A stretch of DNA of 64,000 bases from Janthinobacterium sp. 67. GTDB taxonomy: Bacteria > Pseudomonadota > Gammaproteobacteria > Burkholderiales > Burkholderiaceae_D. Below the pieces are notes generated by a model. It was not told the origin of the DNA. It made no database searches and was given only the letters and a program-made list of their open reading frames with translations. The stretch spans positions 3,782,001-3,846,000 of the forward strand of contig NZ_PGES01000001.1 in NCBI RefSeq assembly GCF_002797895.1, written 5' to 3'. A program made the position numbers and the translations under genes. This document shows, piece after piece, positions 17,253 to 29,274 of the stretch. Numbering within the stretch: position 1 is the stretch's first letter; each line of letters starts with the position of its first letter.

Positions 17253-19328
17253 TCAGCCAGCCTTTTCCACTTCGACCAGCGTATCGTAGAAGGTCGGCGC
17301 GCGGCCCATGTCCGTCAGGCGCTGGCTCGTCACTTCATTGGCGTTCTTGCCGTCGCTGGCCAGTTTCTTCCACCACACGGACAAGCCCACCACCAGGCCG
17401 CGTCTCGCCTTGTCCGTGACCCTGGCCTTGGCCACGAAGCTGCCGCGGTCGTTGAAAATGCGCACCATGTCGCCGGCCGCGATGCCGCGCGCGGCGCAGT
17501 CGTCAGGGTGAATGTCGAGGTGCGGCTCGCCCTCGGCCGCGCGCAGGCTTTTCACGTTCACAAAGGTGGAATTGAGGAAATTGCGTGCCGGCGGAGAAAT
17601 CATGGCCAGCGGATAACGGGCCGCCAGCGCGGGGTTGCTGGCTGGCGATTCGTGCGGCGCGATATAGGTGGGCAAGGGATCGAGCCCCGCCTGCGCCATG
17701 GCGCTGGAATACAACTCGCACTTGCCCGATGGCGTGGGGAAACCACCGTGGGCAAATGGCGCCTCGGCCATGGCCAGCTTTTGCCAGCCCGTGCGCTTCA
17801 GCGATTCCCAGTCGAAATGCACGGCGCGCGCATCCGTCGTATCGAACGCCTTGGCTGCCAGCGCGTCGTCGCTTTCCTGGAAGCATGGGTCATCAAAGCC
17901 CATGTGCTGCGCCAGCAAACGGAAGATTTCCGTATTCGCCTTCGCTTCGCCCAGCGGCGCCACGGCCGCGTTGTTCGCCATCATGTACAGGTGGCCGTAG
18001 GTGGAGTGCGCGTCGACGTGTTCGAGCTGCGTGGTGGCAGGCAACACGATGTCGGCGTAATCGACGGTGTCGGTCTGGAAGTGTTCGAGCACGACCGTAA
18101 ACAAATCCTCGCGGGCAAAACCCTGCGCCACTTTCGAGGAGTCAGGCGCCACGGCCAGCGGGTTCGAGTTGTAGACGATCACGGCTTCCACTTGCGGACC
18201 GAACTCGGCGGAACTTTCTTTCAGCAAATCGTCGCCGATGGTGCTCATGTTGATGGTGCGCGGCGCGCCTTTCAATAAGTCGGGGCGTTGCAGGGCCTTG
18301 CGGTTGACGGGGAAGGAACCCGAGCTCGACAGCTGCATGCCGCCGGCCGGATGGCGCCAGGCGCCCGTCAGCGCCGGCAGGCAAGCGATATTGCGCACGG
18401 CCATGCCGCCGCCGTGCACGCGCTGCACGCCGTAGTTGGCACGGATGGCGGCGCCCTCGCCGGAGCGGCAAGCCTGACCGTACAGGCGCGCCAGGTCCAC
18501 CACTTCGGCGGCCGTGATGCCGCACACCTCGGCCACGCGCTCGGGCGGCCATTCCAGGGCACGCTGTTTCAGTTCCGCATAGCCGATGGTGTACTGCGCG
18601 ATATAGTCATGGTCGACCAGCTCTTCCGTGATCAGCACATGCATCAAGCCCAGCGCCAGGGCTGCATCGGTCCCCGGCAGCAAGGCGATGTGCTGATGGC
18701 ATTTCTCGGCCGTCAGCGAGCGGTAGGGGTCGATGGCGATCAGGGTGGCGCCGTTACGCTTGGCCTCTTGCGCGCGCATCCAGAAGTGCAGGTTCGAAGC
18801 GATCGGGTTGCCGCCCCAGATGATGATCAATTTGGCTTTCTGGAACTGCTCCATGTCCGTGCCGATGCTGGCGCCCACCGTGTAGCGGTAGCCCGTGGCG
18901 CCGGCCGAGGCGCAGATGGTGCGGTCCAGCAAGGAAGCGCCGAGCTGGTTGAAGAAACGCGAGGACATCGATTCGCCCTGCACCAGGCCCATGGTGCCGC
19001 AGTAGCTATACGGCAAGATCGCCTGCGGATCGCGCGCGGCGATCGGTTTCAAGCGGGCGGCGATGGTCTGCAGGGCTTCTTCCCAGCTGATGCGCTCGAA
19101 CTTGCCTTCGCCCTTCTTGCCCACGCGGCGCAGCGGATGCAGCAGCCGGTCCGCATGGTAGGTACGCTCCGTGAAGCGCGACACCTTCGTGCACAGCACG
19201 CCAGCCGTGGTCGGGTGGTCCGGATCGCCCTTGACGGCCGTGGCCACCCCATCGGTCACGGTGACCAGCAAGGCGCAGGTATCGGGGCAATCGAGCGGGC
19301 AGGCGGCGCGCACTTGGGTGGTGGTCAT
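17253..19328 (-). CDS. Molybdopterin oxidoreductase (formate-dehydrogenase/BisC superfamily), cytoplasmic
   Basis: A 691-residue Mo/W-bisPGD enzyme. It begins MTTTQVRAACPLDCPDTC, giving the [4Fe-4S] ligands of a CxxxCxxxC...C cluster (fourth Cys in GVLCTKVSRF). Later landmarks are IIIWGGNPIASNLHF, IAIDPYRSLTAEKC and the C-terminal molydop-binding domain (LDIHPDDCAARGIAAGDMVRIFN). No Tat signal is present when started here; the 26 codons upstream in frame lack a start signal and similarity, so the enzyme should be cytoplasmic. The substrate is unknown. It diverges from an M20 hydrolase and is followed directly by the DUF2265 lipoprotein gene. Confidence 0.9.
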   Translation of the reverse strand: MTTTQVRAACPLDCPDTCALLVTVTDGVATAVKGDPDHPTTAGVLCTKVSRFTERTYHADRLLHPLRRVGKKGEGKFERISWEEALQTIAARLKPIAARDPQAILPYSYCGTMGLVQGESMSSRFFNQLGASLLDRTICASAGATGYRYTVGASIGTDMEQFQKAKLIIIWGGNPIASNLHFWMRAQEAKRNGATLIAIDPYRSLTAEKCHQHIALLPGTDAALALGLMHVLITEELVDHDYIAQYTIGYAELKQRALEWPPERVAEVCGITAAEVVDLARLYGQACRSGEGAAIRANYGVQRVHGGGMAVRNIACLPALTGAWRHPAGGMQLSSSGSFPVNRKALQRPDLLKGAPRTINMSTIGDDLLKESSAEFGPQVEAVIVYNSNPLAVAPDSSKVAQGFAREDLFTVVLEHFQTDTVDYADIVLPATTQLEHVDAHSTYGHLYMMANNAAVAPLGEAKANTEIFRLLAQHMGFDDPCFQESDDALAAKAFDTTDARAVHFDWESLKRTGWQKLAMAEAPFAHGGFPTPSGKCELYSSAMAQAGLDPLPTYIAPHESPASNPALAARYPLAMISPPARNFLNSTFVNVKSLRAAEGEPHLDIHPDDCAARGIAAGDMVRIFNDRGSFVAKARVTDKARRGLVVGLSVWWKKLASDGKNANEVTSQRLTDMGRAPTFYDTLVEVEKAG

Positions 19329-19534
19329 GGGGCAATCCAAAAACGTTGGGGGAAGGCGATACTGTAAACCATTCCGCGCGCTTGCTGTTGGCGCCGTGGC
19401 AAGCACGTCCGTGCGCTGGATTTACCCTGCAAACAAGGGCTACAATGCACTATTAGCCGCGCCTGTTTCTGATCAAACAAACGCGGTCCGGCGCGCCATA
19501 CATTGCTGCGTGCCAGCATCCACAGGAGAGTCCC

Positions 19535-20728
19535 ATGAAACTAGTTGATCCGATCTTGGCGTTTCAATCCGAGCTGCAAGGTATCCGCCGCGACCTGCAC
19601 GCGCATCCCGAGCTGTGCTACGAAGAACAGCGCACCTCGGACGTGGTCGCCGCCAAGCTGACGGAGTGGGGCATTCCCGTGGTACGCGGGCTGGGCCGCA
19701 CTGGCGTGGTCGGCATCATCAAAAATGGTACTTCGACACGCGCCATCGGCTTGCGTGCCGATATGGATGCCTTGCCGATGCAGGAAATGAATACCTTCGA
19801 GCATGCTTCGCGCCATCCTGGCAAGATGCACGCCTGCGGCCACGACGGCCACACGGCCATGCTGCTGGGCGCCGCTCATTACCTGGCGCAGCACCGGAAC
19901 TTCGATGGCACGGTCTACCTCGTCTTCCAGCCTGCGGAAGAAGGCGGCGCCGGCGCGCGTGAAATGATAGCAGACGGCTTGTTTAGCCGCTTTCCCATGG
20001 ATGCCATCTATGGCATGCACAACTGGCCGGGCGCCGAAACGGGCACCCTGAGCGTGGTGGAAGGGCCGATGATGGCCTCCAGCAATGAGTTCCACGTCAC
20101 CGTCAAGGGCAAGGGCGCGCACGCGGCCCAGCCCCACAAGGGCATCGACCCCGTCATGGTGGCCGTGCAGATCGCGCAAAGCTGGCAAACCGTCATCACT
20201 CGCAACAAGAGTCCGCTCGACACGGCCGTGCTGTCCATCACGCAAATCCACGCGGGCAGCGCCACCAATGTGATTCCCGATGACGCCAGCCTGGTCGGCA
20301 CCGTGCGTACCTTCACCACGCCCGTGCTGGACTTGATCGAAGAGCGCATGCGCGACATTGCCGTGCACACGGCCGCCGCCTTTGGCGCGGAAGTCGACTT
20401 CCACTTCAAGCGCAACTACCCGCCGCTGGTCAACCATGCGAAAGAAACGGCGTTTGCCGTCGAGGTGATGAAAAGCGTGGTCGGCGAGGACAAGGTCAAC
20501 GCGAATGTCGAGCCGACCATGGGCGCCGAAGATTTTGCCTTCTTCCTGCAAGAAAAAGCCGGCTGCTACGTCTTCATCGGCAATGGCGACGGCGAACACC
20601 GCGACGGCGGCCACGGACTCGGTCCGTGCGTCTTGCACAATGGCAGCTACGACTTCAACGACAATCTGCTGCCCATCGGCGCCAGTTTCTGGGTCAAGCT
20701 GGCCGAAGCGAGCCTGCCCGTCGCCTGA
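19535..20728 (+). CDS. M20 family amidohydrolase (hippurate hydrolase-like)
   Basis: A 397-residue metallopeptidase/amidohydrolase of the M20D group that removes acyl groups from amino acids (hippurate or N-acetyl amino acids, or IAA conjugates). Metal and catalytic motifs: GLRADMDALPMQE, HACGHDGHTAMLLGAA, FQPAEEGGAGAREM, and the C-terminal MGAEDFAFF. A good AGGAGAG site precedes the ATG. It is cytoplasmic. It converges with a dehydrogenase gene, with a single base between the two stops. Confidence 0.92.
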   Translation: MKLVDPILAFQSELQGIRRDLHAHPELCYEEQRTSDVVAAKLTEWGIPVVRGLGRTGVVGIIKNGTSTRAIGLRADMDALPMQEMNTFEHASRHPGKMHACGHDGHTAMLLGAAHYLAQHRNFDGTVYLVFQPAEEGGAGAREMIADGLFSRFPMDAIYGMHNWPGAETGTLSVVEGPMMASSNEFHVTVKGKGAHAAQPHKGIDPVMVAVQIAQSWQTVITRNKSPLDTAVLSITQIHAGSATNVIPDDASLVGTVRTFTTPVLDLIEERMRDIAVHTAAAFGAEVDFHFKRNYPPLVNHAKETAFAVEVMKSVVGEDKVNANVEPTMGAEDFAFFLQEKAGCYVFIGNGDGEHRDGGHGLGPCVLHNGSYDFNDNLLPIGASFWVKLAEASLPVA

Positions 20729-20729
20729 T

Positions 20730-21632
20730 TCAGCTCAGTTGATCCGGACCGGTGCCCAGGCGCTGGCCCGGATTCAACGCTTCCAGGGCCAGCAAGGCGG
20801 CCGCGTGGTCTGCCGTCGGGTGGCTGGTGGCGAGGGTTTCATAGCGCTGCGTCACCAGTTGCGTCACCGGCAAGGTGACGTGGGCCGCCTCGGCCGCCGC
20901 GAGGATGTTGTGCATATCCTTGATCTGGCTCTTCACCTGGCCACCGGCCACAAAGTTACGCTCGAGCATGCGCTGGCCATGCACCTCCAAAATCTTGCTC
21001 TCGGCAAAACCGCCGCGGATGGCTGCCCGTACGGCAGCCGCATCGGCGCCGGCCGCCTGGGCCAGCAACAGCGCTTCCGCCACGATATTCAAGGTGGCGC
21101 CGACGATCAGCTGATTGCACAGCTTGGCCACCTGGCCACTGCCGGCCGGCCCCACCAGGGTCGGGCGTCCCATGGCCGATAGGATCGATTCAATCCGCGC
21201 GTAATCGCTGGCGCTGGCGCCAGCCATGATGGCCAGCGTGCCCGCCTGTGCCCCGCCCACACCGCCCGACACGGGCGCATCGATGAAGCCATGGCCTGCA
21301 GCGTGCAAGGTGGCGTGAAATTGCTGGGCTTCCGATTGCTTGGTGGAACTCATGTCGATCCAGAGCGCACCAGTGGACAAGGCCGGCAGGGCCTCCTGCA
21401 GCACCGTTGCCACAATGGGACCGGCTTCCAGCATCGAGATGACCACGTCCGCGCCGCTAACCGCTTCAGCCACGGAAACGGCCGGCCGCGCCCCTGCCGT
21501 ACGCAGGACTTCGGCCTTGCTGTGCGTGCGATTCCAAATTGTGACAGAATATCCAGCGCGCAGCAGGCACCGGACCATCGGCCCTCCCATCAGGCCTATA
21601 CCGAGAAATGCGATTTTTGTAGAAAATGTCAA
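20730..21632 (-). CDS. NAD(P)-dependent 3-hydroxyisobutyrate dehydrogenase-like oxidoreductase
   Basis: About 300 residues. An N-terminal Rossmann domain begins STKIAFLGIGLMGGPM (GxGxxG), the substrate-binding motif is DAPVSGGVGGAQAGTLAIM, and the catalytic lysine region is GPAGSGQVAKLCNQL. Relatives reduce tartronate semialdehyde, 3-hydroxyisobutyrate or succinic semialdehyde. I favour a TTG start at 21632 (preceded by AGAGG), which places the glycine motif at the usual distance; an in-frame ATG at 21692 would add 20 atypical residues and run further into the divergent promoter region. It faces the PagL-like gene across about 90 bases. Confidence 0.85.
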   Translation of the reverse strand: MTFSTKIAFLGIGLMGGPMVRCLLRAGYSVTIWNRTHSKAEVLRTAGARPAVSVAEAVSGADVVISMLEAGPIVATVLQEALPALSTGALWIDMSSTKQSEAQQFHATLHAAGHGFIDAPVSGGVGGAQAGTLAIMAGASASDYARIESILSAMGRPTLVGPAGSGQVAKLCNQLIVGATLNIVAEALLLAQAAGADAAAVRAAIRGGFAESKILEVHGQRMLERNFVAGGQVKSQIKDMHNILAAAEAAHVTLPVTQLVTQRYETLATSHPTADHAAALLALEALNPGQRLGTGPDQLS

Positions 21633-21721
21633 TTCAACCTCTGAGATCAAACAGCTGGTGGGCGCGGTATGCAAAACTAGGTGTCTGCGCAAACAAGACG
21701 AGCCTGACGGCCAATTTTACG

Positions 21722-22294
21722 ATGAAAGCCTCTATGTCCTTCAAGAAGAATCTCCTCAAATCCATCGCCGCCGTGACCGCGCTGATGGCCGCCAATGCCG
21801 GCTTTGCCGCCGACGGCAAACTGATCGACTCCGTCTACGGCGAATATGCCAAGGGCGTCAAAGTACAGATGTTGCGTGCTGGCGTAACCTCGAACTGGGA
21901 TAAAGCCTGGTTCGTATCGAATGGCACGCAGCTGAGCGGTTACTGGGATGCCAGTATCGGCGGCTGGGATGGCAAGAGCTATCGCAACGTCCCTGGCCAG
22001 CATCAAAAACTGTGGGACCTGGGCTTTACCCCGGTCTTCCGCTTTGAAAACACGAACAAGCTGGGCTTCTACGCGGAAGGCGGCATTGGCGTGCACATGC
22101 TGTCGAAACTGTACGATAACGACGATAACCGCCTGTCGACCCACTTCCAGTTCGGCGACCATATCGGCGTCGGCTATGTTTTCAATAACAAATGGGAAGT
22201 CGCTGCGAAGATCCAGCATTTCTCGAACGGCGGCTACAAGAAACCGAATAGCGGCGTCAATTACATGAACGTCAAAGTCGCTTATTACTTTTAA
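21722..22294 (+). CDS. pagL: PagL-type lipid A 3-O-deacylase (acyloxyacyl hydrolase family)
   Basis: A 190-residue outer-membrane beta-barrel precursor: signal peptide ending GFA-ADG, then alternating strands, closing in KVAYYF with a C-terminal Phe. The catalytic His-x-Ser motif is present as QHFSN (His166, Ser168), followed by GGYKKPNSGVN typical of PagL. At the place where I expect the third catalytic residue (Glu140 in Pseudomonas PagL) this protein has Asn180. The enzyme removes the 3-O acyl chain of lipid A. A second ATG at 21734 is an alternative start; neither has a strong binding site. A strong intrinsic terminator follows directly. Confidence 0.85.
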   Translation: MKASMSFKKNLLKSIAAVTALMAANAGFAADGKLIDSVYGEYAKGVKVQMLRAGVTSNWDKAWFVSNGTQLSGYWDASIGGWDGKSYRNVPGQHQKLWDLGFTPVFRFENTNKLGFYAEGGIGVHMLSKLYDNDDNRLSTHFQFGDHIGVGYVFNNKWEVAAKIQHFSNGGYKKPNSGVNYMNVKVAYYF

Positions 22295-22311
22295 TAAGAG
22301 TGATAAATGAC

Positions 22312-22340
22312 AAAGGCAGCGCGCAGCGCTGCCTTTTTTT
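22312..22340 (+). terminator. Intrinsic terminator of the pagL gene
   Basis: GGCAGCGC-GCA-GCGCTGCC forms a perfect 8-bp stem with a 3-base loop, preceded by AAA and followed by seven T. It lies 18 bases after the pagL stop. The same element recurs at 33094-33122 beside the second rRNA operon. Confidence 0.9.
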
Positions 22341-22365
22341 CGTCTGTGGTATTGACTGCCAACTT

Positions 22366-22445
22366 GTCGGATTACGCTACGCTAATCCGACCTACCCGCC
22401 ATCCAATAAACGTAGGTCGGCTTAGCGCTGCGCGCGTAAGCCGAC
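22366..22445. repeat. REP-type palindrome pair (copy 1)
   Basis: Two neighbouring imperfect palindromes share GTCGG...CCGAC ends: 22366-22391 (GTCGGATTA core ... TAATCCGAC) and 22426-22445 (GTCGGCTTA ... TAAGCCGAC), with the linker motif CGTAGGTCGG. This is a classic BIME-like REP pair of the GTCGGATTA family, which is associated with RAYT transposases in proteobacteria. The second palindrome carries paired A-to-G / T-to-C changes relative to the copy at 33198-33227. Confidence 0.8.
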
Positions 22446-22477
22446 ACCACCATCGGCGCCTGACAAAACCACCAGAC

Positions 22478-22511
22478 GAAAAAAAACCCCACCATTGCTG
22501 GCGGGGTTTTT
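22478..22511 (-). terminator. Terminator of rRNA operon 1
   Basis: Read on the minus strand, CCCCGCC-AGCAAT-GGTGGGG is followed by eight T. It lies about 19 bases after the 5S 3' end. It also has A and T runs on both sides, so it can terminate from either direction. An identical hairpin ends operon 2. Confidence 0.9.
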
Positions 22512-22529
22512 CTCTACTGCGAATAACAA

Positions 22530-22643
22530 GCCTGACGATAACCTACTTTCACACTGGTTGCAGCACTATCATCGGCGCAAAGTTGTTTCACGGTCCTGTT
22601 CGGGATGGGAAGGGGTGGGACCAACTTGCTATGGTCATCAGGC
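22530..22643 (-). rRNA. rrf: 5S ribosomal RNA (operon 1)
   Basis: The minus strand begins GCCTGATGACCATAGCAAG and ends TTATCGTCAGGC, so the two ends pair to form the terminal helix of a 114-nt 5S RNA. The internal GGTCCCACCCCTTCCCATCC region and the CCGAACAGG element match betaproteobacterial 5S. It is the last gene of the operon, about 140 bases after 23S. Confidence 0.95.
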
Positions 22644-22782
22644 ATAACTTGTACTGACGCTTGTTCTCTGTTGAGCAACAAGGCCATGAATCTGGAAGAA
22701 GCAAAGATTGGGGTAATGACTGGTAGTATCAACACACACGCAACGTTGTACCGTCTTATCCTCTGTACCTGCTAAGGTTATA

Positions 22783-25673
<2,891 letters not shown>

Positions 25674-25919
25674 ATAACGTTAGCCTCTCATCATTTTCAT
25701 AATGAAAGAGCGCTACAGGGATAAGAAAGTACAACGTTGTTGCTTGTTTGTTGATACATACAATCATTACCCATCGATTTACTTTTTACGGCAAACCGAT
25801 CAATAAATAATCTTTACTTCTTCCAGATTGTTAAAGAACGAAACAGCTTTGATCGCTAAAAGATCAAACCTAAACCTGAGTCACTGACCGGCTTACGTTT
25901 GCACTTTCGAGTAAAACTT
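25674..25919 (-). other. 23S-side internal spacer of rRNA operon 1 (boxA)
   Basis: The spacer between tRNA-Ala and 23S. It holds an antitermination boxA-like sequence, TCGTTCTTTAACAATCTGG (minus strand, around 25823-25842), and sequences flanking 23S that can pair to form the 23S processing stem. Compared with operon 2 it differs in a block near 25690-25705 and near 25870-25905; the rest is nearly identical. Confidence 0.7.
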
Positions 25920-25995
25920 TGGTGGAGGATGACGGGATCGAACCGACGACCCCCTGCTTGCAAAGCAGGTGCTCTCCCAGCTGAGCTAATCCCCC
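25920..25995 (-). tRNA. tRNA-Ala (TGC), operon 1
   Basis: A 76-nt cloverleaf including the encoded CCA. The acceptor arm GGGGGAT pairs with ATCCTCC; D arm AGCTCAGCTGGGAGAGC; anticodon loop CTTTGCAAG with anticodon TGC; T arm GTCGGTTCGATCCCGTC. Standard position between 16S and 23S. Confidence 0.98.
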
Positions 25996-26014
25996 TGAGA
26001 TTTTACTAATTAGC

Positions 26015-26091
26015 TGGTAGGGCTGGTTGGACTCGAACCAACGACCCCCGCGTTATCAACACGGTGCTCTAACCAGCTGAGCTACAGCCCC
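26015..26091 (-). tRNA. tRNA-Ile (GAT), operon 1
   Basis: A 77-nt cloverleaf including CCA. Acceptor GGGGCTG pairs with CAGCCCT (first pair G-U); anticodon arm CGTGTTGATAACGCG with anticodon GAT; T arm TTGGTTCGAGTCCAA. It lies 100 bases after the 16S 3' end. Confidence 0.98.
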
Positions 26092-26188
26092 AACGCGGAA
26101 CTACTACGACTACTGTTTCTTCTTTGACTAACAGCCGATAAGTGTGAACATTTGATGCGTGAACCAGTTGCCTGATTCGTGCAAACTC

Positions 26189-27722
<1,534 letters not shown>

Positions 27723-28019
27723 AATCTCTGTTACTTTGCCGTTTTACCGGCATGGTCGAACTATTTAACTAGTTCAAACCCCTCGCATTGCGAGGTGTTT
27801 GCTCACTCAAAAAACTGACAGGCTACTTCCGAAGAAGTATCCTATTTCATTATTTCTTGTGAACATTTGATATTTTAAGTTAGACGACGATCCGAAGATC
27901 ATCGCTGCACTACATCAAATGCCCACACTTATCGACTGTTAATTGTTAAAGAACTGTATTCGGTTACTGCTTTCGCGCTATCGACAAAGCGTTGTGTTTG
28001 TCAGCTGCGAAGAAGGAAG

Positions 28020-28048
28020 AGTATGAAGCAATTTGCTACGTCCGTCAA
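28020..28048 (-). promoter_or_regulatory. rRNA operon 1 promoter, proximal
   Basis: The minus strand has TTGACG, a 17-base spacer, then CATACT, preceded by an A-rich AAAAAAGAAGGAG that could act as an UP element. The same -35/-10 pair with a diverged spacer occurs at operon 2, which supports function. Confidence 0.75.
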
Positions 28049-28126
28049 CTCCTTCTTTTTTACTACCCAGCCCCTGAAGGCTGTCCCTTTTGTGTCGCAA
28101 ACTAGTGCGTCTCATTGGGGAGGCGA

Positions 28127-28155
28127 ACTATAGCAAAGCCCCACACGGGCGGCAA
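28127..28155 (-). promoter_or_regulatory. rRNA operon 1 promoter, distal
   Basis: The minus strand reads TTGCCG, a 17-base spacer, then TATAGT, immediately after the stop codon of the tartrate dehydrogenase gene. Operon 2 has TTGCGC-17-TATAAT at the equivalent place, so the tandem P1/P2 arrangement is conserved although the -35 sequences are weak. Confidence 0.55.
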
Positions 28156-28158
28156 GCT

Positions 28159-29238
28159 TTATTTCAGCAATTCGGCAACCGCCATGCCGACATCCGTCGT
28201 ACTGGCGCTGCCGCCCATATCGGGCGTACGCGGACCGTGCTCGAGCACCTGCTCGATGGCGCGCACTATCGCGTCATGTGCGGCCGTGTAATTGGTCTCG
28301 CCATTACCGAGGAAGTCCAGCATCATGGCGCCCGACCAAATCATGCCGATCGGGTTGGCGATATTCTGGCCGTAGATATCGGGGGCGGAACCGTGCACCG
28401 GCTCGAAGACGGAAGGGAACGTGCGCTCCGGATTGATATTGGCCGATGGTGCAATGGCAATCGTCCCCGTGCAGGCGGGACCCAGGTAGGACAAGATGTC
28501 CCCAAACAGATTCGAGGCGACCACCACGTCGAAGCGCTCTGGGCTCAATACAAAGCGGGCAGCCAGGATGTCGATATGGTATTTGTCCCAGCGTACTTCA
28601 GGAAATTGCGGCGCCATGGTTTCCACGCGCTCATCCCAATACGGCATGCTGATGGCAATACCATTCGATTTGGTGGCCGATGTCAGGTGTTTCTTGGGCC
28701 GGCTTTGCGCCAGCTCGAATGCGTATTTCAATATCCGGTCGACGCCCTTGCGCGTAAAAACGGATTCCTGCAGCACCGTTTCGCGCTCCGTCCCTTCGAA
28801 CATGCGCCCGCCCACGGATGAATATTCTCCTTCCGTGTTTTCACGCACCACATAAAAATCGATATCGCCCGGTTTTTTATTCGCCAGCGGGCACGGCACG
28901 CCCGGCATCAGCCGCACGGGACGCAAGTTGACGTATTCATCGAATTCACGCCGGAATTTCAGCAGCGATCCCCACAGCGAGATATGGTCGGGCACCTTGT
29001 CCGGCCAGCCCACGGCGCCAAAATAGATGGCGTCGAAATCCTTGAGTTGCGCAAACCAGTCCGAGGGCATCATTTGCCCGTGTTCCAGGTAATAGTCGCA
29101 ATTGGCCCACGCCATCGTCGTAAACTGCAGGTCGATATTGAAATGGCGCGCGGCCGCTTCAATCACGCGCAAGCCCTCCGGCATAACTTCATTACCGATG
29201 CCGTCACCGGCGATGACCGCGATTTTATGTGTGCTCAT
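28159..29238 (-). CDS. Tartrate dehydrogenase / D-malate decarboxylating dehydrogenase (TtuC-like)
   Basis: A 359-residue member of the isocitrate/isopropylmalate dehydrogenase family that oxidises tartrate or decarboxylates D-malate with NAD. It starts KIAVIAGDGIGNEVMPEG. It has the family signature NLFGDILSYLGPACTGTIAIAPSANINPE and the coenzyme motif FEPVHGSAPDIYGQNIANPIGMIWSGAMML. The residues VVRENTEGEYSSVGG and GWPDKVPDHISLWG favour the TtuC/D-malate branch over leucine synthesis. It is cytoplasmic. It lies between the two rRNA operons, downstream of the DUF3482 gene (36-base gap). Confidence 0.9.
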   Translation of the reverse strand: MSTHKIAVIAGDGIGNEVMPEGLRVIEAAARHFNIDLQFTTMAWANCDYYLEHGQMMPSDWFAQLKDFDAIYFGAVGWPDKVPDHISLWGSLLKFRREFDEYVNLRPVRLMPGVPCPLANKKPGDIDFYVVRENTEGEYSSVGGRMFEGTERETVLQESVFTRKGVDRILKYAFELAQSRPKKHLTSATKSNGIAISMPYWDERVETMAPQFPEVRWDKYHIDILAARFVLSPERFDVVVASNLFGDILSYLGPACTGTIAIAPSANINPERTFPSVFEPVHGSAPDIYGQNIANPIGMIWSGAMMLDFLGNGETNYTAAHDAIVRAIEQVLEHGPRTPDMGGSASTTDVGMAVAELLK

Positions 29239-29274
29239 GTAAGCCCTATTGGAATAGGCGATGAAAGCCCGTAT

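Larger units (their letters stand above)
27723..28158 (-). promoter_or_regulatory. Leader and promoter region of rRNA operon 1
   Basis: This gene-free stretch holds two promoters (separate entries), an untranslated leader of about 290 bases, and a boxA-like AGTTCTTTAACAATTA (minus strand, 27942-27957) for antitermination. A 22-base segment at 27913-27934 is the reverse complement, with two mismatches, of 26136-26157 just after 16S. The two form the RNase III processing stem of pre-16S. The whole segment recurs upstream of operon 2. Confidence 0.8.

Noticed and set aside
22307..22657. Open frames starting ATGACAAAGGCAGCG at 22307 and 33089
   Set aside because: They run through a terminator hairpin, REP palindromes and 5S rRNA; repeated only because the segment is duplicated.
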